Assembly: GCF_020085105.1 (NCBI RefSeq)
Contig: NC_058062.1
Span: forward strand, 5,110,945 to 5,174,944
Reading direction: 5' to 3'
Length of the DNA: 64,000 nt
Source: Siniperca chuatsi
Taxonomy: Eukaryota; Chordata; Actinopteri; Centrarchiformes; Sinipercidae
Of the stretch, positions 13,101-24,900 are shown in pieces; positions within the stretch are counted from its first letter, which is position 1, and each line of letters begins with the position of its first letter. The notes beneath the pieces are model-generated. The model saw nothing but the letters and a program-made list of their open reading frames with translations. It was not told where the DNA came from and searched no databases. The position numbers and the translations under genes were made by a program.

Positions 13101-16100
13101 TAGGATCTACCAAGATGTCTCTGGCAAGCCTCTCTATCTTCTTTCGGAAAGTTGCGCTAAACAGAAGGGCTGTGAAGGAAATCATATTAAGAATGATGAA
13201 AAACACTCTGAAGGTTTGCTACTTATGACAGGGAAACATTGTCTTCATACTTAAGGAAACCCACTCACTCTGTCTGTCTGGGCGGACATGGCTAGCAACA
13301 GATCTAACCTGATATTCTGAAAGGGAAAAGAGAAATAAGCTGCAGTGCACAAAACAGGTTTACAGCATCTTTGTTACAGCACTGATAATGCCAGTTGCCA
13401 ACCCACCAAAGCCCATATCAAACATGCGATCTGCCTCATCAAACACCAGGTATGTCACTCTCTGCAGGGACGTGGCCTTCTTTTTAACGTGGTCAATCAG
13501 ACGACCCTGTGCAAATACACAAACAGTAAACCTCGCATTTGCTGCAACAGTAGAGTGTGAATTTTCAGCAGGTCAAAGACAAAAGTTGGTCGTCTCTTCT
13601 CTTACCGGAGTGCACACCACAATCTCTGCTCCCTCCTGCAGAGCTTTGGCCTGCTCCCACATGCTGCCTCCTCCATAAACCGCCACAGAACGCAATGAGT
13701 AGGCTTTCCCAAAACGCTTACATTCTGCATGGATCTGGCAAAACATTTAACAATGTATTTTTACTACAATACTACAGCAAATATCCTCTATACATTCACA
13801 AAGTCTGACTAAATCCCTTCCCATTTCTTACCTGCTGACAAAGCTCTCTGGTGGGACACACAATGACTGCAATGGGCCCTTCACCTGCCTCCAGTTCCTT
13901 TTGGTCCATGATGTGAACCAGCATGGGCCAGATAAAAGCTGCAGTTTTGCCACTGCCAGTTTTTGCAATACCAATCATGTCACGTCCAGAAAGAGCTATG
14001 GGCACACCCTAAAACCCAGATTAAGAACAAAAACAACAAAGATTCTTCATGAAATCATAAAAAAAAACAAAAAAAACATTTATATTCAATTATATTGCAA
14101 CCTTAAGATAAACTTGGACTATACCTGACATTGAATCGGTGTGGGCTGAGTGTACTCAGACTTGCGGATTTGGTGCATTAGCTGCTCATCAAAGCCAAAA
14201 TGGGCAAAGCTAGTACAAGGTTTTGGAGGGGCAGCACCAGATACCTGACAAGATAAAGTGGCAGAAATTCAGAACAATTATGATAATGACAACAACAGTT
14301 TACACACGATAAAGGCCCATGTCTCCAAAAGAATATTGCTAAAAATTGCACTGGAGCCAAAACATAAATTACTGAGTCAGAGTAATAACTACTACACCAT
14401 GTGTATCATTTCAGCTATATAACATTTATATACTAGTATGTATGAATCCCAGACTTACCCTTAAGTTCAGTTTGTGCCTTAACTCCAACACTTGAGTTCC
14501 AGTCAGGTTGCTGAGCTCTTCATGCTCATTGTAGAAGTTTTTCTCAAATGGTGGGTAATCAATCTATGGAAAAAAAAAACCCACAAACAAAATCACTCAG
14601 GTTACACATGTTAAAGACATAAAATGTTGATCTATAGTTGAGACAGTACTACTAAACTGTCTGTGCTCAATTAGTATTATCAACTGTACCTCAGAGTGGT
14701 CAATGGGAGGAAGCGGCAAGATGATTTTCTTGGTGGCAGAGGCAATTGGGTTCCCGTCACTGTCATAGTCAATGTTTTCTTCCTCTTCCTCTTGGGTCAG
14801 CCCAGCTGTGGGATTCTCTGCCATGTAGCGGAAGTAGGCTTCCTACAGAGAGCACAGCATTATATGTGAAAAACTGAGCCGGTTTGCTGCTTACCACAGC
14901 ATCCAGGCACCAGTATAATAAATTACTGTTCACAATCTGATATCAACTATTCTGTCACTTGCTAAACAACAAGAATAATTTACACAAGAAAAACAACTCC
15001 ATCATAATGATCCTAAATGAAACCTGCATGGTCAGATAGAGGAGAAGGCAGGAGGCTTTATAAGATTAGAGAGGGTAGATTTAGGGAATGTTTGGTCTGG
15101 AGACCTCTCTGATCAACGATGTAGTGGATGAAGAACTTTGGAGGGCTCACTCACTTGTTCATCTTCTTCTTCAATGTCATCACGAATACCCCTGAAATGA
15201 CAAGCGGAGAAAAAAAAAAACTTCCCTGCGGCTCGTTCATACACCCAAGACAGCCCACATCCCATTATGACTATGGTCACTCTGCTTACCTGATATCTGT
15301 TAAGCCAGCAAAAACATTGCTGGATGTGAAATGTTTTGTGCCAGTAATTGGAGAAACGTAAGATATAATTTCTGCATAATGCTAAATTTGTATTGGTAGT
15401 TAAGACATTTGTAAAAGCAGTATATTGTACAGGAGTTAAATACAAATTAACAGTATAATTATCCCAAATTACTGGACTAAAACTTTCACTCACAACATTT
15501 TAATTCAGTTGTGGGCAATCCTTTTTTCATTTTGGTCAAATTTCAATTTAGGCACCTGCATAAGGACCTTAAAAGTGACTAAAAATCAAACAAATATGAG
15601 CACATTTAAGTCTTACTTGGCTGACTTTTTCTCCTTTTCCTTTTCCTCTAGTTTCCTCATGTCTTTAGCTGCTTGGTTCTGGAGGAGAAATTTGTTAGAG
15701 AAAAAAGCAGATTAAGCATTTGGAAGGATATTCTAGTTTGTTTCTGCACAACTGTAATTCTCTTCTCACCTCAACCTCTGCCATGAAGGCATCCAGTGGG
15801 TCATCTTCACTGTCTGAGCCACCACCAGACTGCATCTGCTGCCGTGTGGGCGAGTTCTCAGCTGGAATGTATGGCAAATCCACATTGCTGCTGGACTCCT
15901 CCTCATCATCTTCAAAATATCTTGTTGACAAAGATGCAGTTTATAATTATCCAATACCACAAATCACATTATATACTGATAGTTTTCTCAGGGGTTTGAA
16001 CTGAAAATATGTAGAAGTGTATGTATGTGTATGGGAGAGATGTAATACTCACGCATTTTCCTCATCAAAATTAGCTCTTTTGGTCCCTATTTTGTAGAAT

Positions 16101-16264
16101 GAGGGGAGCTGCTGGTTCTTCCCATATCCCCCACTTGATCCTGTGGCTCCGAATGATGTGTGAGATTTCTGATTAAGTTCAGGCTCCTCTTTTTTCCCTG
16201 CAAGGGAAAATCCTCCGAACCCAAACCCTCGCTTCACACCTGGACCACCTTTGTTCCAGTTCAT
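10181..16264 (-). CDS. ddx42: DDX42, DEAD-box ATP-dependent RNA helicase
   Basis: Seventeen coding exons on the minus strand: 16264-16053, 15920-15770, 15678-15617, 15191-15155, 14842-14690, 14563-14459, 14244-14125, 14008-13832, 13734-13606, 13506-13407, 13316-13269, 13169-13072, 12691-12415, 12185-11959, 11852-11742, 11504-11388 and 10783-10181. They sum to 2727 nt, or 908 aa; human DDX42 is 938. The start MNWNKGGPG and the end [13 protein letters not shown] match the family. Helicase motifs appear in order: Q motif PTPIQCQ, Walker [35 protein letters not shown] and [10 protein letters not shown]. The tail is rich in D/R/H and G and is disordered. Family knowledge: DDX42 is a nuclear ATPase associated with SF3b and U2 snRNP that also has RNA-annealing activity. 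The last exon may use either of two acceptors 6 nt apart (TAG GCT CAG). Confidence 0.97.
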
Positions 16265-16270
16265 GTCTGA

Positions 16271-17228
16271 GCTGTGAAAACAAGAGGGGAAACTAGCCTT
16301 TAAAAGCTTAAAATCCCTCTGTTATTATACCAACAAACTGACAACTTAAAGGAAAAATCAACATGAAGTGTCTTAGTATGGAGTCAGGCCACCACAAGCC
16401 TCCAGAACAGCTTCAGTGCTCCCTGCAAAGTCTGTGAAATTCTGTTGGAGGGATGAACACCAGTCCTCCACAAGATATTCCCTCATTTATATACACAACC
16501 TTTATTTAATTAGGTAATCTCATTGAGATCAAGACCTCTTTTGCAAGAGCGACCCGAGTACAGCAGACAGAAAGAACATCAAACATAGCCAGACATAACA
16601 AAAGGACATATAGCATCAGAGACAGTCACAGACATCACTAAATAGATTTGAAGGCATCTGCATTTGATATGTTTCTCCACTCTTTTTCTTTAAATTCGTC
16701 CCCGACTGTAAATATCTACGTAGATGTGTAGGTTAAACATAAGAGGAATGTTGCAATAAATACTCGCAATCCATAAGACATTTTCATTAATGTCTACGGA
16801 GGTACGCATGTTTGCCAAAAAGCAATATTTATTAGCCATAATTTTTCTGCAGGAGAGAACATTATCCGGCTAAAAAATGACGTAACATAAAGCTAGTTAG
16901 CCATCTGCTAAATACGACGATACAAAGCAATACAGCATTGGCATTCAGCTGCTGGCCAGGGCGGTTACTCTGCATCACAGTAATTTGATAACAATATAAC
17001 ACTGACCACTATCTATCTATCATCTATCTATACAAAACGTTAGCATTAGCTCAAGGCCGCAAAATGAGGCCGAGGTGGGAGTATGCGAGGCTAGCTAGGG
17101 TCGACACTCAGCCGTGAATGTGGTTTTAGTTAGGGTGCCTGTCACAACCCAGTGTAGTATACGATAACATTTTTCGTTGACTGAATGTATCGATGAGTTC
17201 GGAACAGCGGCTAACAGGGCGTATTTAC
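16271..17228 (-). other. ddx42 intron 1 with repeat fragments
   Basis: The intron runs from the donor GTAAAT (17,223-17,228) to the acceptor TTTTCACAG just upstream of the ATG exon, whose 5' edge is 16,271. At 16,360-16,490 the block 'gtcaggccaccacaagcc' with 'ggagggatgaacaccagtcc' resembles a common fish repeat. At 16,500-16,570 'taggtaatctcattgagatc' resembles another. No coding exon is visible. Confidence 0.6.
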
Positions 17229-17474
17229 CTGTTTCTGATCCCAGTAAAAGCTCCAGTGTTTTCAGTAGTTAGACCAAGCGGTGCTTACGTCATCTGCGCG
17301 CGCCAAGTTTCTTCGTGGGTGTGTCGTAGTTCATACGTGACACGGCGCTTAACCAACAAGAAGGCGTTGTGGAGAGCTGCCAAAAACATGTCGCTGGAGA
17401 GAATGGCTAGCTAAATAAGTTATCTTAAAAACAATATTACTCCAACAAGGCATTGCTGCTCTAAACATTATATA
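17229..17474. promoter_or_regulatory. Bidirectional ddx42/strada promoter with both non-coding first exons
   Basis: The minus-strand ddx42 leader exon ends at 17,229 (CAGAAACAG then GTAAAT). The plus-strand strada leader exon ends at 17,474 (CATTATATAG then GTAAGTTATT). The start sites must lie between, giving a divergent promoter of less than 250 bp. An ATF/CREB-like TTACGTCA sits at 17,285-17,292 in a CG-rich stretch, and no TATA box is obvious. The strada leader holds a short upstream frame of eight codons (ATG at 17,387, TAA ending at 17,413). Start sites are inferred, not seen. Confidence 0.65.
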
Positions 17475-18164
17475 GGTAAGTTATTAAGGCATTAAAATAA
17501 TGCAGTTTCTTATTGCTAAAATAAGTCAAGGTAGTTGCTTTAGCTAACGGTAATTTACTATTGCTAGCCTGCGCCCTCCATCATAGCAACATTATCGAGC
17601 CATTAGCAGCTCTGGTTGTGACGAATCTTCTGTAAGTTAGTGATTTGGTTTTCTTGGTCTGTTCAAATTACATCACTTGCTATCGTTGGAAGTTAGTATA
17701 TCTGTGTTTGCATTATAAACACCATTATTCATTGAATGTTGATTGGTTTCAACCTCAAAATCAGTGTGAATATAGATATCATCACTCAAGCCAGCACTAA
17801 CTACTGAGAGACCATCTGGTTGGTAGACTTTACTTTGCTATACAAGGTTTAATAATCACTTTAATGAGTAATAACTTATATGCATAACATGCATTAGGCA
17901 AGACAAGTTAATGTTTGGTTATGTGCCAAAACATAAGTAATTTCACACAGTATCACTTAAACTATCAAATATTATTTATGTTGTACAGATGTGTGCTATT
18001 TTTCAGGATATTATATGTATTCTGTGATAGAATTCTAAAGTGTAGTAATGATAATAACTCTTATTGATAAAGACAATTCAACTACTGGTTAATCCTCATC
18101 TCATTCATTTCATATGAATAGTGCGGATAGTTAAAGTTAATCAGACATATTCAACTTTCATTGT

Positions 18165-18480
18165 TACTAACTCAGGAGCACCCCGGGGTTGTGTAAGCTC
18201 TCCTCTACTCTTTGCAATTTATACAGGCAATTGTGAAGCTGATATTCCAAATACATTTATATTGATGATACTACACTGTTGTCTATGTTAGGCACTGAAG
18301 ATGATCCTAGTATTTATCAGAGTGTTATGCAGCATGGAATCAGTGCATGGTACAGCTGCCTCTCTGTTCAGCTTAAAGCTAGACTGCTACACTATGTATC
18401 TGCTCAAAGATTGTCGGTGAAACGCTGGAATCAAGTTTTAAAACTGCATATAATAAAGGAATGTTGTCTCTGTCATAATT
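18165..18480 (+). pseudogene. Decayed non-LTR retrotransposon reverse-transcriptase fragment
   Basis: Conceptual translation gives GCVSSPLLFAIYT, which matches the 'APQGCVLSPLLF.LYT' segment of LINE reverse transcriptases. In a shifted frame YIDDTTLLS follows, corresponding to the F/Y-A-D-D-T catalytic motif. The change of frame between the two, together with in-frame stops, shows it is dead. It lies in strada intron 1 and is an ordinary retrotransposon relic. Confidence 0.65.
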
Positions 18481-18978
18481 TATTTGAAGAATATCAGATT
18501 TTGCCATCAAACAGTAGATTTTGATTCCCACAGGCTCAACTGAACACACTGCAGAACTATTTTGTTCCTCAGTCTGTAAAACTGTTAAATCAGAGTTTGG
18601 GTTCTAAGTAGGCCTCTGCGTACCTGTGTAGACTAAGCATTGAATGTGAGAGTGAGCAATAAAATTGTTTGTACTGCAACTACTTATTTGTCTGATGTAA
18701 TATATGTATCTAGTATTTGTTTTGTTGTTTGGTTAAATGTTGTGTTTTGTTACGTATGTGAAACAGTGTACGCCTTGGGATGCAAGACAAATAAATATCA
18801 GAAAAATGTTCTGATAATAAAGTGAAATCAGTGAAATGAGCATGAATGACCAACCACAAGTGACTTTTGTCCCCAGCAGGAGGAGACTAAACAGAGACCT
18901 CTTCTTCTTCATTTGTCTTCACAGGTATTCTCTGGACGTGTTTTCAGCATTTCATATGTAACACACTCAAGAGGATCC

Positions 18979-21900
18979 ATGTCTTTTCTCGTAAGTGTTT
19001 GCCAGGTACCTCCTATTTTAGACATAGGATTACATGGCCAGTTACCTGAACAAGGAATAAATGTAATCCTAGACCTAGGATTAAATCTACAGTACTCGTA
19101 TGTTTTTAATCAATAGGCAGGAGAAGGTTTAATCCCTGTAAGGGAAATCGGCCCATAATCACATTTATGACAGCTTTCACTGCAAGCAGCCAGACACTAT
19201 TGTTATCATGATAAGACAATAATGTACAGTTATATTTATAAAGTTCTTACAGAGACCAGTTTGAGAATGTAAAATTGAGCTTTCTATGACTTTCTCTTCC
19301 ACACAAGAGACAGAAAACTTTTACAGCTGCAAATTAGGAAGTCAACATGAACCATCTTCATTCAACAGCTTTAAATATGCTTATGTTTCTGTGGAACAGT
19401 TCCTTATTCTTGCTTGCATTTTCTCTCTTTTCTCCATGTTTGTCATTAACCCTCTATGTCTGTCAGCGTTGGGTATCTGAGAAATTGAGTGTGGAGAGCC
19501 TGCGGGATTTGGAGTTATTTGGAGGTGAGGTCCAAGACAAACTGAGATACAACTAAAAGGTTCAATATTCCTAAACCACTGCTTACACATTAGGTCCTTC
19601 GTCAGCATTTTGAAAACAACATTCTGTTCTGGTTGAAGCTTTGCTCTAAGTGAGTGGTTGCTTTGCTCTGCTTCTCAGATGTCATCCTTGAATTACAATC
19701 TTGAAAGTTTACATCCAGTCAATCAGCAAACTGTTACCTGTCTTAAGTGTGTGCCATTTTATTTAATGCTTCTTGTGAATGTGTTTATCTTGCGTGTAAA
19801 AAGTTGCATACTCATTTTTGGCTGTCAAATATTTTCATTTGCCATTATACCTAAATTTGACTTTATCCCTCTTGTGGTAACTCATGTGTTTAACCACATT
19901 TTCTTTACTGAGCAACAGACTGAATTTAATCAGAACTTTTAGTACTTCAGATATAGATATGACAAAGTATAGAACTCAGTGTGGTGCCGAGCTTTGAGAT
20001 AGCAGTTAGGTTTGAGCCAGCATGTGCTAGTTTTCAAGCTTTAGTGTTGCACTCATGCTATAATGAAATTACTATAAATACGAGCTGATAATTGGAAAAA
20101 CCTTTCACATCAGTGGTAATTACAAATAGGATATACATATTTTTGTGTTGGCTGGTGTATCTCCTACATGGTATCATGAATTGATAGCAGTGATTGAATA
20201 ATAGCAGTCCAAGTTAAGAATAATCCAAATCAACAGTTACATGTACAGTCACAATAATACAACCCATTTTACAAACACAAAGTATGTAAACTAGTAAGCA
20301 CAACAGGATAAGAACAAGGAATGCAATTGAATTCTCTTAGGCTCACAACTTATACAATTATTCATGACTGCAACTTAAAGCAGAAAGAATTTTTTGTCAA
20401 GTACAAAAAGACTATGTTTGCACCTTCTCGTGCAGATATGGTAAAACTGGGGCTTTTCCAGGGGATTAGTTGTGATTTGTTATGAGGGTGTTCCTGGTTT
20501 TGCAGTGTTCAGAGCGTCATTACAATTCACGTATGTAATTCAGTTCATTTAATTGGTGATTCAAGAAAAAATGCTGCAGCTGGCTGCATAATCCAGAGTT
20601 TCAGTTAATCAGACTCCAGAGAGTTTGATATGCTGAATTCTGTACAGCAGCAGCAGGGCTTCTTAGTTTTAAGAATATCAGACTTGCCCACTCACACTGA
20701 ATTTATCTCACCTCTGCACTACTTACTCATTCACACACTTCATCAGATACTTCATTATGTGCTGAAATAGTGCAAAACCAGCGGGTTATTAGAGACGAAG
20801 ACTGTCACTCATTTCAAGACTTCATTTTTGTTCCTACAGTATGTACATAATACATTTGACACGATAGAAAATAAGAGTGAATAAATGGAATGCTGACTAG
20901 TTTATAGATGTGTTGGGGTTTAGTTTTGCCTTATTATGTTTTGTGTACTAGGGCTCAGAACAAATCTACACTCTGTTTCATTGTGGGGTGGATACAAAGA
21001 CCAACATAGCTACACTTACGTTCACACAGCTGTAGAAAAAAACAAACCAAAAATGGCTGACATCTGACCTGAAACCGTGAATACCATAACTATGCAGACT
21101 GGCATACTTCCTGCTTCAGTTAGTTATCCACTGTTGGCTACAGAGCTGCTAGAAGGATTGGAGGTTAAGTGTCTTTTTCATTATCACAGTTTATGAATGT
21201 GGTGAAAGAGGTTCTTATTCACTTGTTGCCACTTTTTCCAGTAGTCTGTGAATTAAAACCACCCACCTTCCAGTCATAAATGTGTCCTGTAGTCTACTGT
21301 GGGGTGATTGGTTGTATGTTCATAAAAGTAAACATAAATAATTATGTTGGTCTTGGTCAAGACCAAGCAAATGAGTCCCAAGAAAAGAAATCTTCCCAAA
21401 GTCATACACATTTAAAAAAAAAAAAGGGCCTCAAGGCCTGAATGGTTCAGTGCTTTTACCATCCATGTTATTTTTTAAATGGACTGGAACATTTGAACTA
21501 CTGTCGATTTCTAGCCAAAATGGCTTACTAAACAGAAGCTACATTTATCAACCATGGCAGTAATTGATGGTGGTAATTCCCCACTGTGACTGATTATGCT
21601 CCACTGGTTTATTTTTTCTGTGATATTTCCAGCAGTCACATTAAGACCCTAGATCATATATGATTTTGATAAGAAATATAGAAGTCCTTTACTGTATTTG
21701 AAAGTAGAGTGAAAGGGTAATTTTCAGAACTGTAGTTTGTGAGTTGCAAATTAGATATGAAGTCTTTCCATGCTTCCTAGAGCTTAAAGACGGAGTGTTT
21801 GTGGCTGTGTATCAGTGGTTTGTTTATCTTTTTAAGTGCCATGTTTCTCCTCATTAATAATCAATCTAATTTTTTGGCATATTATTGAATTATTATTGAT

Positions 21901-24900
21901 TACTTTTGTGTATTATGGAAAGATTATGGCGAGGTGGATTATGCTTTTTTTCTTTGCAAACTTTGCCTCATTTTCATTTTCTTGCGGGCAGGTCATTGCT
22001 CAATGTTGCATGTTTGTTCAAGTGTATCATTTCTCTTTTGGCTGTGCTGTGTTCCCATTTCCTTACAAAATATCCTGGAAGAACCTGCAGGGTTTATCTA
22101 GATTGTTTTTCATTTTTTCATTTGCTTTGGTAAGAAAATATTTAATTAAGTCTTTTTGCAGATGTAAGCATTTTACTGGGGTGAGAATTCATTTTTGCTG
22201 TTGCAGTGCAGTTTTAGTTTAATCATATTATCATGATATCATGAAAACTGTCTGTATTGATAATGATGTGTCACTGGGTGGTCACCTGAAAGACAAAGCT
22301 GCTGGTTCAGACAAATCCTGTTAGTAACAGGGAAACCAGCAAAGATCATCTATCAAATTTTGCAGCCTGCTGCAAACTCCCACAACCAGATGCTGCACTT
22401 CCCAGTTCAAGAGCTGCTCTAAACACAGATTCTCTTGTTTTGTGTGTGTACATGTCTTTGTCATTGATGTGGTTTTTCTACCCCAGAGCAAGCTCAGGGA
22501 CTCTCTCACAGGAAAGTAAGTGTGGTACTCCTGTCACTGCATCATCATCCCCCATTTGCCTTTGTGTATGTGCGTGCATGCATGTGTATGTGCGCACACA
22601 GATTTATATATGTAGAGGAATCCACAAACCCCAGAGGCTTTGCACATTTTATGCATGAGTCTAGTTCATGACACGCTGTACATGCTCATAGCTCAGAAGG
22701 ACATCTCACCTCACCAGGGCCTCTGTTGGGGAAGACGGGCAAACGGTAGAGCGTACAGTCTAGTTTTTTTCCTCTGTAAGAGAATAAATAATCCTTTCAT
22801 ACAGCCTATCTAAATAGTCCTCTCTGAGTCCTCAGTATGCTGTTAACATGCTCCAGTAAACTACTTTGTTTTGGATTTTGGTGTCACCTCACTACTCTGT
22901 CTTTTTAAGAACATTTTGTGTTGTGAGAGTTTGCATTTTGACACTGCCTGTCTGTGGTGACGGCCCGTTGTTGAGTTGATGGTGAAGTGATAGTGTCACA
23001 CTTTGTTGTCAGCCACTGTGTGTCCCTGCGGACTGTAGATGGATGGAGTTCCATGTGTTCAGCTTTAGCAATGCATGGCCAACCCGTTCTGAATCTGATC
23101 ACGATGGCAGTTTGTACAGTAACCCATGTGATTAGATCAACATTTACAGATGTTCCCTGAACTGATGGCTGCCAAAGCATGTTTGACTTTATGGTGTCAT
23201 GCCAGTTTTAATGTAATGTAGTCTGTAAAGTTTATGTATGGCAAAAGGCATCGTTTGGCTTCACCTCCAGCCATCTGTTCACAGATGGAACAACTCTTGG
23301 TTTTATCTCTTGGTTGTGTGTCTCTGATCTTGATCTTGAAGTCATCCTGTGCCTTTAGGATACAATTATGCTCAAGGAAGTGCACTATTCTAATTTTGAA
23401 TGTGCGTCTTCGTTCTGGTCACCATGGAAACAATCCAAATATTCACACAGCTTGTCTTCATTTGCCTCCACAGCTTGCTACTGCAATTTTTCCATTTCCA
23501 TCATTTGAATGGCGATAAATTGATGGAATTCAGGAGTCCTCACTGTCAAGAATATTTACTTTAACTGTACAAGTCTAAAATGATTTTTAACTAAACACAG
23601 GAAGGTAGATACACTATGTGTAGGCCACACTTTGTGATTCTGTATTTATTTGATATTCTGTTTACAATAAATATTATTATTATAGATGCAATAGTTAATC
23701 TAACAGTAACCACATATTATGGTTTCAAAACTACTATATATTGTAACTGTCTCAGTCTATAAAAACAACATGCACAGTTTTATATTTAGTGGATCTATGG
23801 TATTGGAATATGTTTTCATTACTAGACCTACAGTAGAAACTTGCATTTACAGTGGTGATGGTTTGAGTGCCAGTATGTGTGAATGTCTTCCAATTGCTGT
23901 TTTTCCTGTTCCTTTTTTCTGTGGCTAGTGCCAGAGGTCATGATAACACACCTCAGCCTGTCCTTTGGTGATCTTTTGACAGTTCTCACACACATGACCA
24001 ACCCTCCGGTAGTCACTCACAAGATCTTTAACACAGTCCTGCACTGTAGCAAGTGAAGTCATTGTCACAGCCCATCTTCAATCGCTCTGTTTCCTCCCCT
24101 CTACCTCCAGGCCCATGAGGACAGTCAGGAGAGTCTGACCTCCCTCCCACGTTGGGACACCATGGGCAGCTTCCTCCCTGACAGCAGCTCCTACGAGCTC
24201 CTCACCGTTATTGGTATGTAAAGGCCATTATATGAAAAAATTAAGAATGCAAAATTTTCAATACATATTGGAGTTTTTAATGAATTGTAACCAAATGGTA
24301 AAAATGTAATTCTTTCACTTTTCAATTTAGTTTTTGGACAGTAGCTAAACAGTACTATTGCTAAGCTATGCATTTGTTTGGTATTTTACAACATCTTTAC
24401 AACATAAAATAGTCAAAAACCAAGGACTGGAGGATACTTGTGTAACAGTGACATAGTTTTTAAATGAAGTCTGTGTCTGTGTTTTAGGCCGGGGCTTGGA
24501 CGACTTGATGATGGTGAACCTGGCTCGATACAGACCCACTGGGGAGCGCGTAGCCATCCGACGAATTGACTTGGAGTCATGCACTAATGACATGGTTACC
24601 TACTTGCAGGTCTGCATCAGCACGCGATCCCATCACTCTGTCATGACTCAGCTTCCCCATAGTCTTTGCCTCTCTCCTGTTAGTGCATACACTTCCCCTT
24701 CTTTCATCTCACTGCTTCATTGGGAATTTTTACGTAACCCTTGTGTCTCTGTTCTGATTAATTTTCCTGTCTTTACTGCTCACCCTCCTAAGCCTAATTA
24801 GATGCAAAATCATCTTTTCTTCTCTGCCTGTCGTCTTGACACAGTAAGGTGTAATTTCCTTTTCTCTGCCTCCCAGGGCGAACTACATGTGTCAAAGTTG

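Noticed and set aside
21836-22222. 128-codon hydrophobic plus-strand frame in a strada intron
   Set aside because: Phe/Ile-rich composition of T-rich intron DNA, with no family resemblance.
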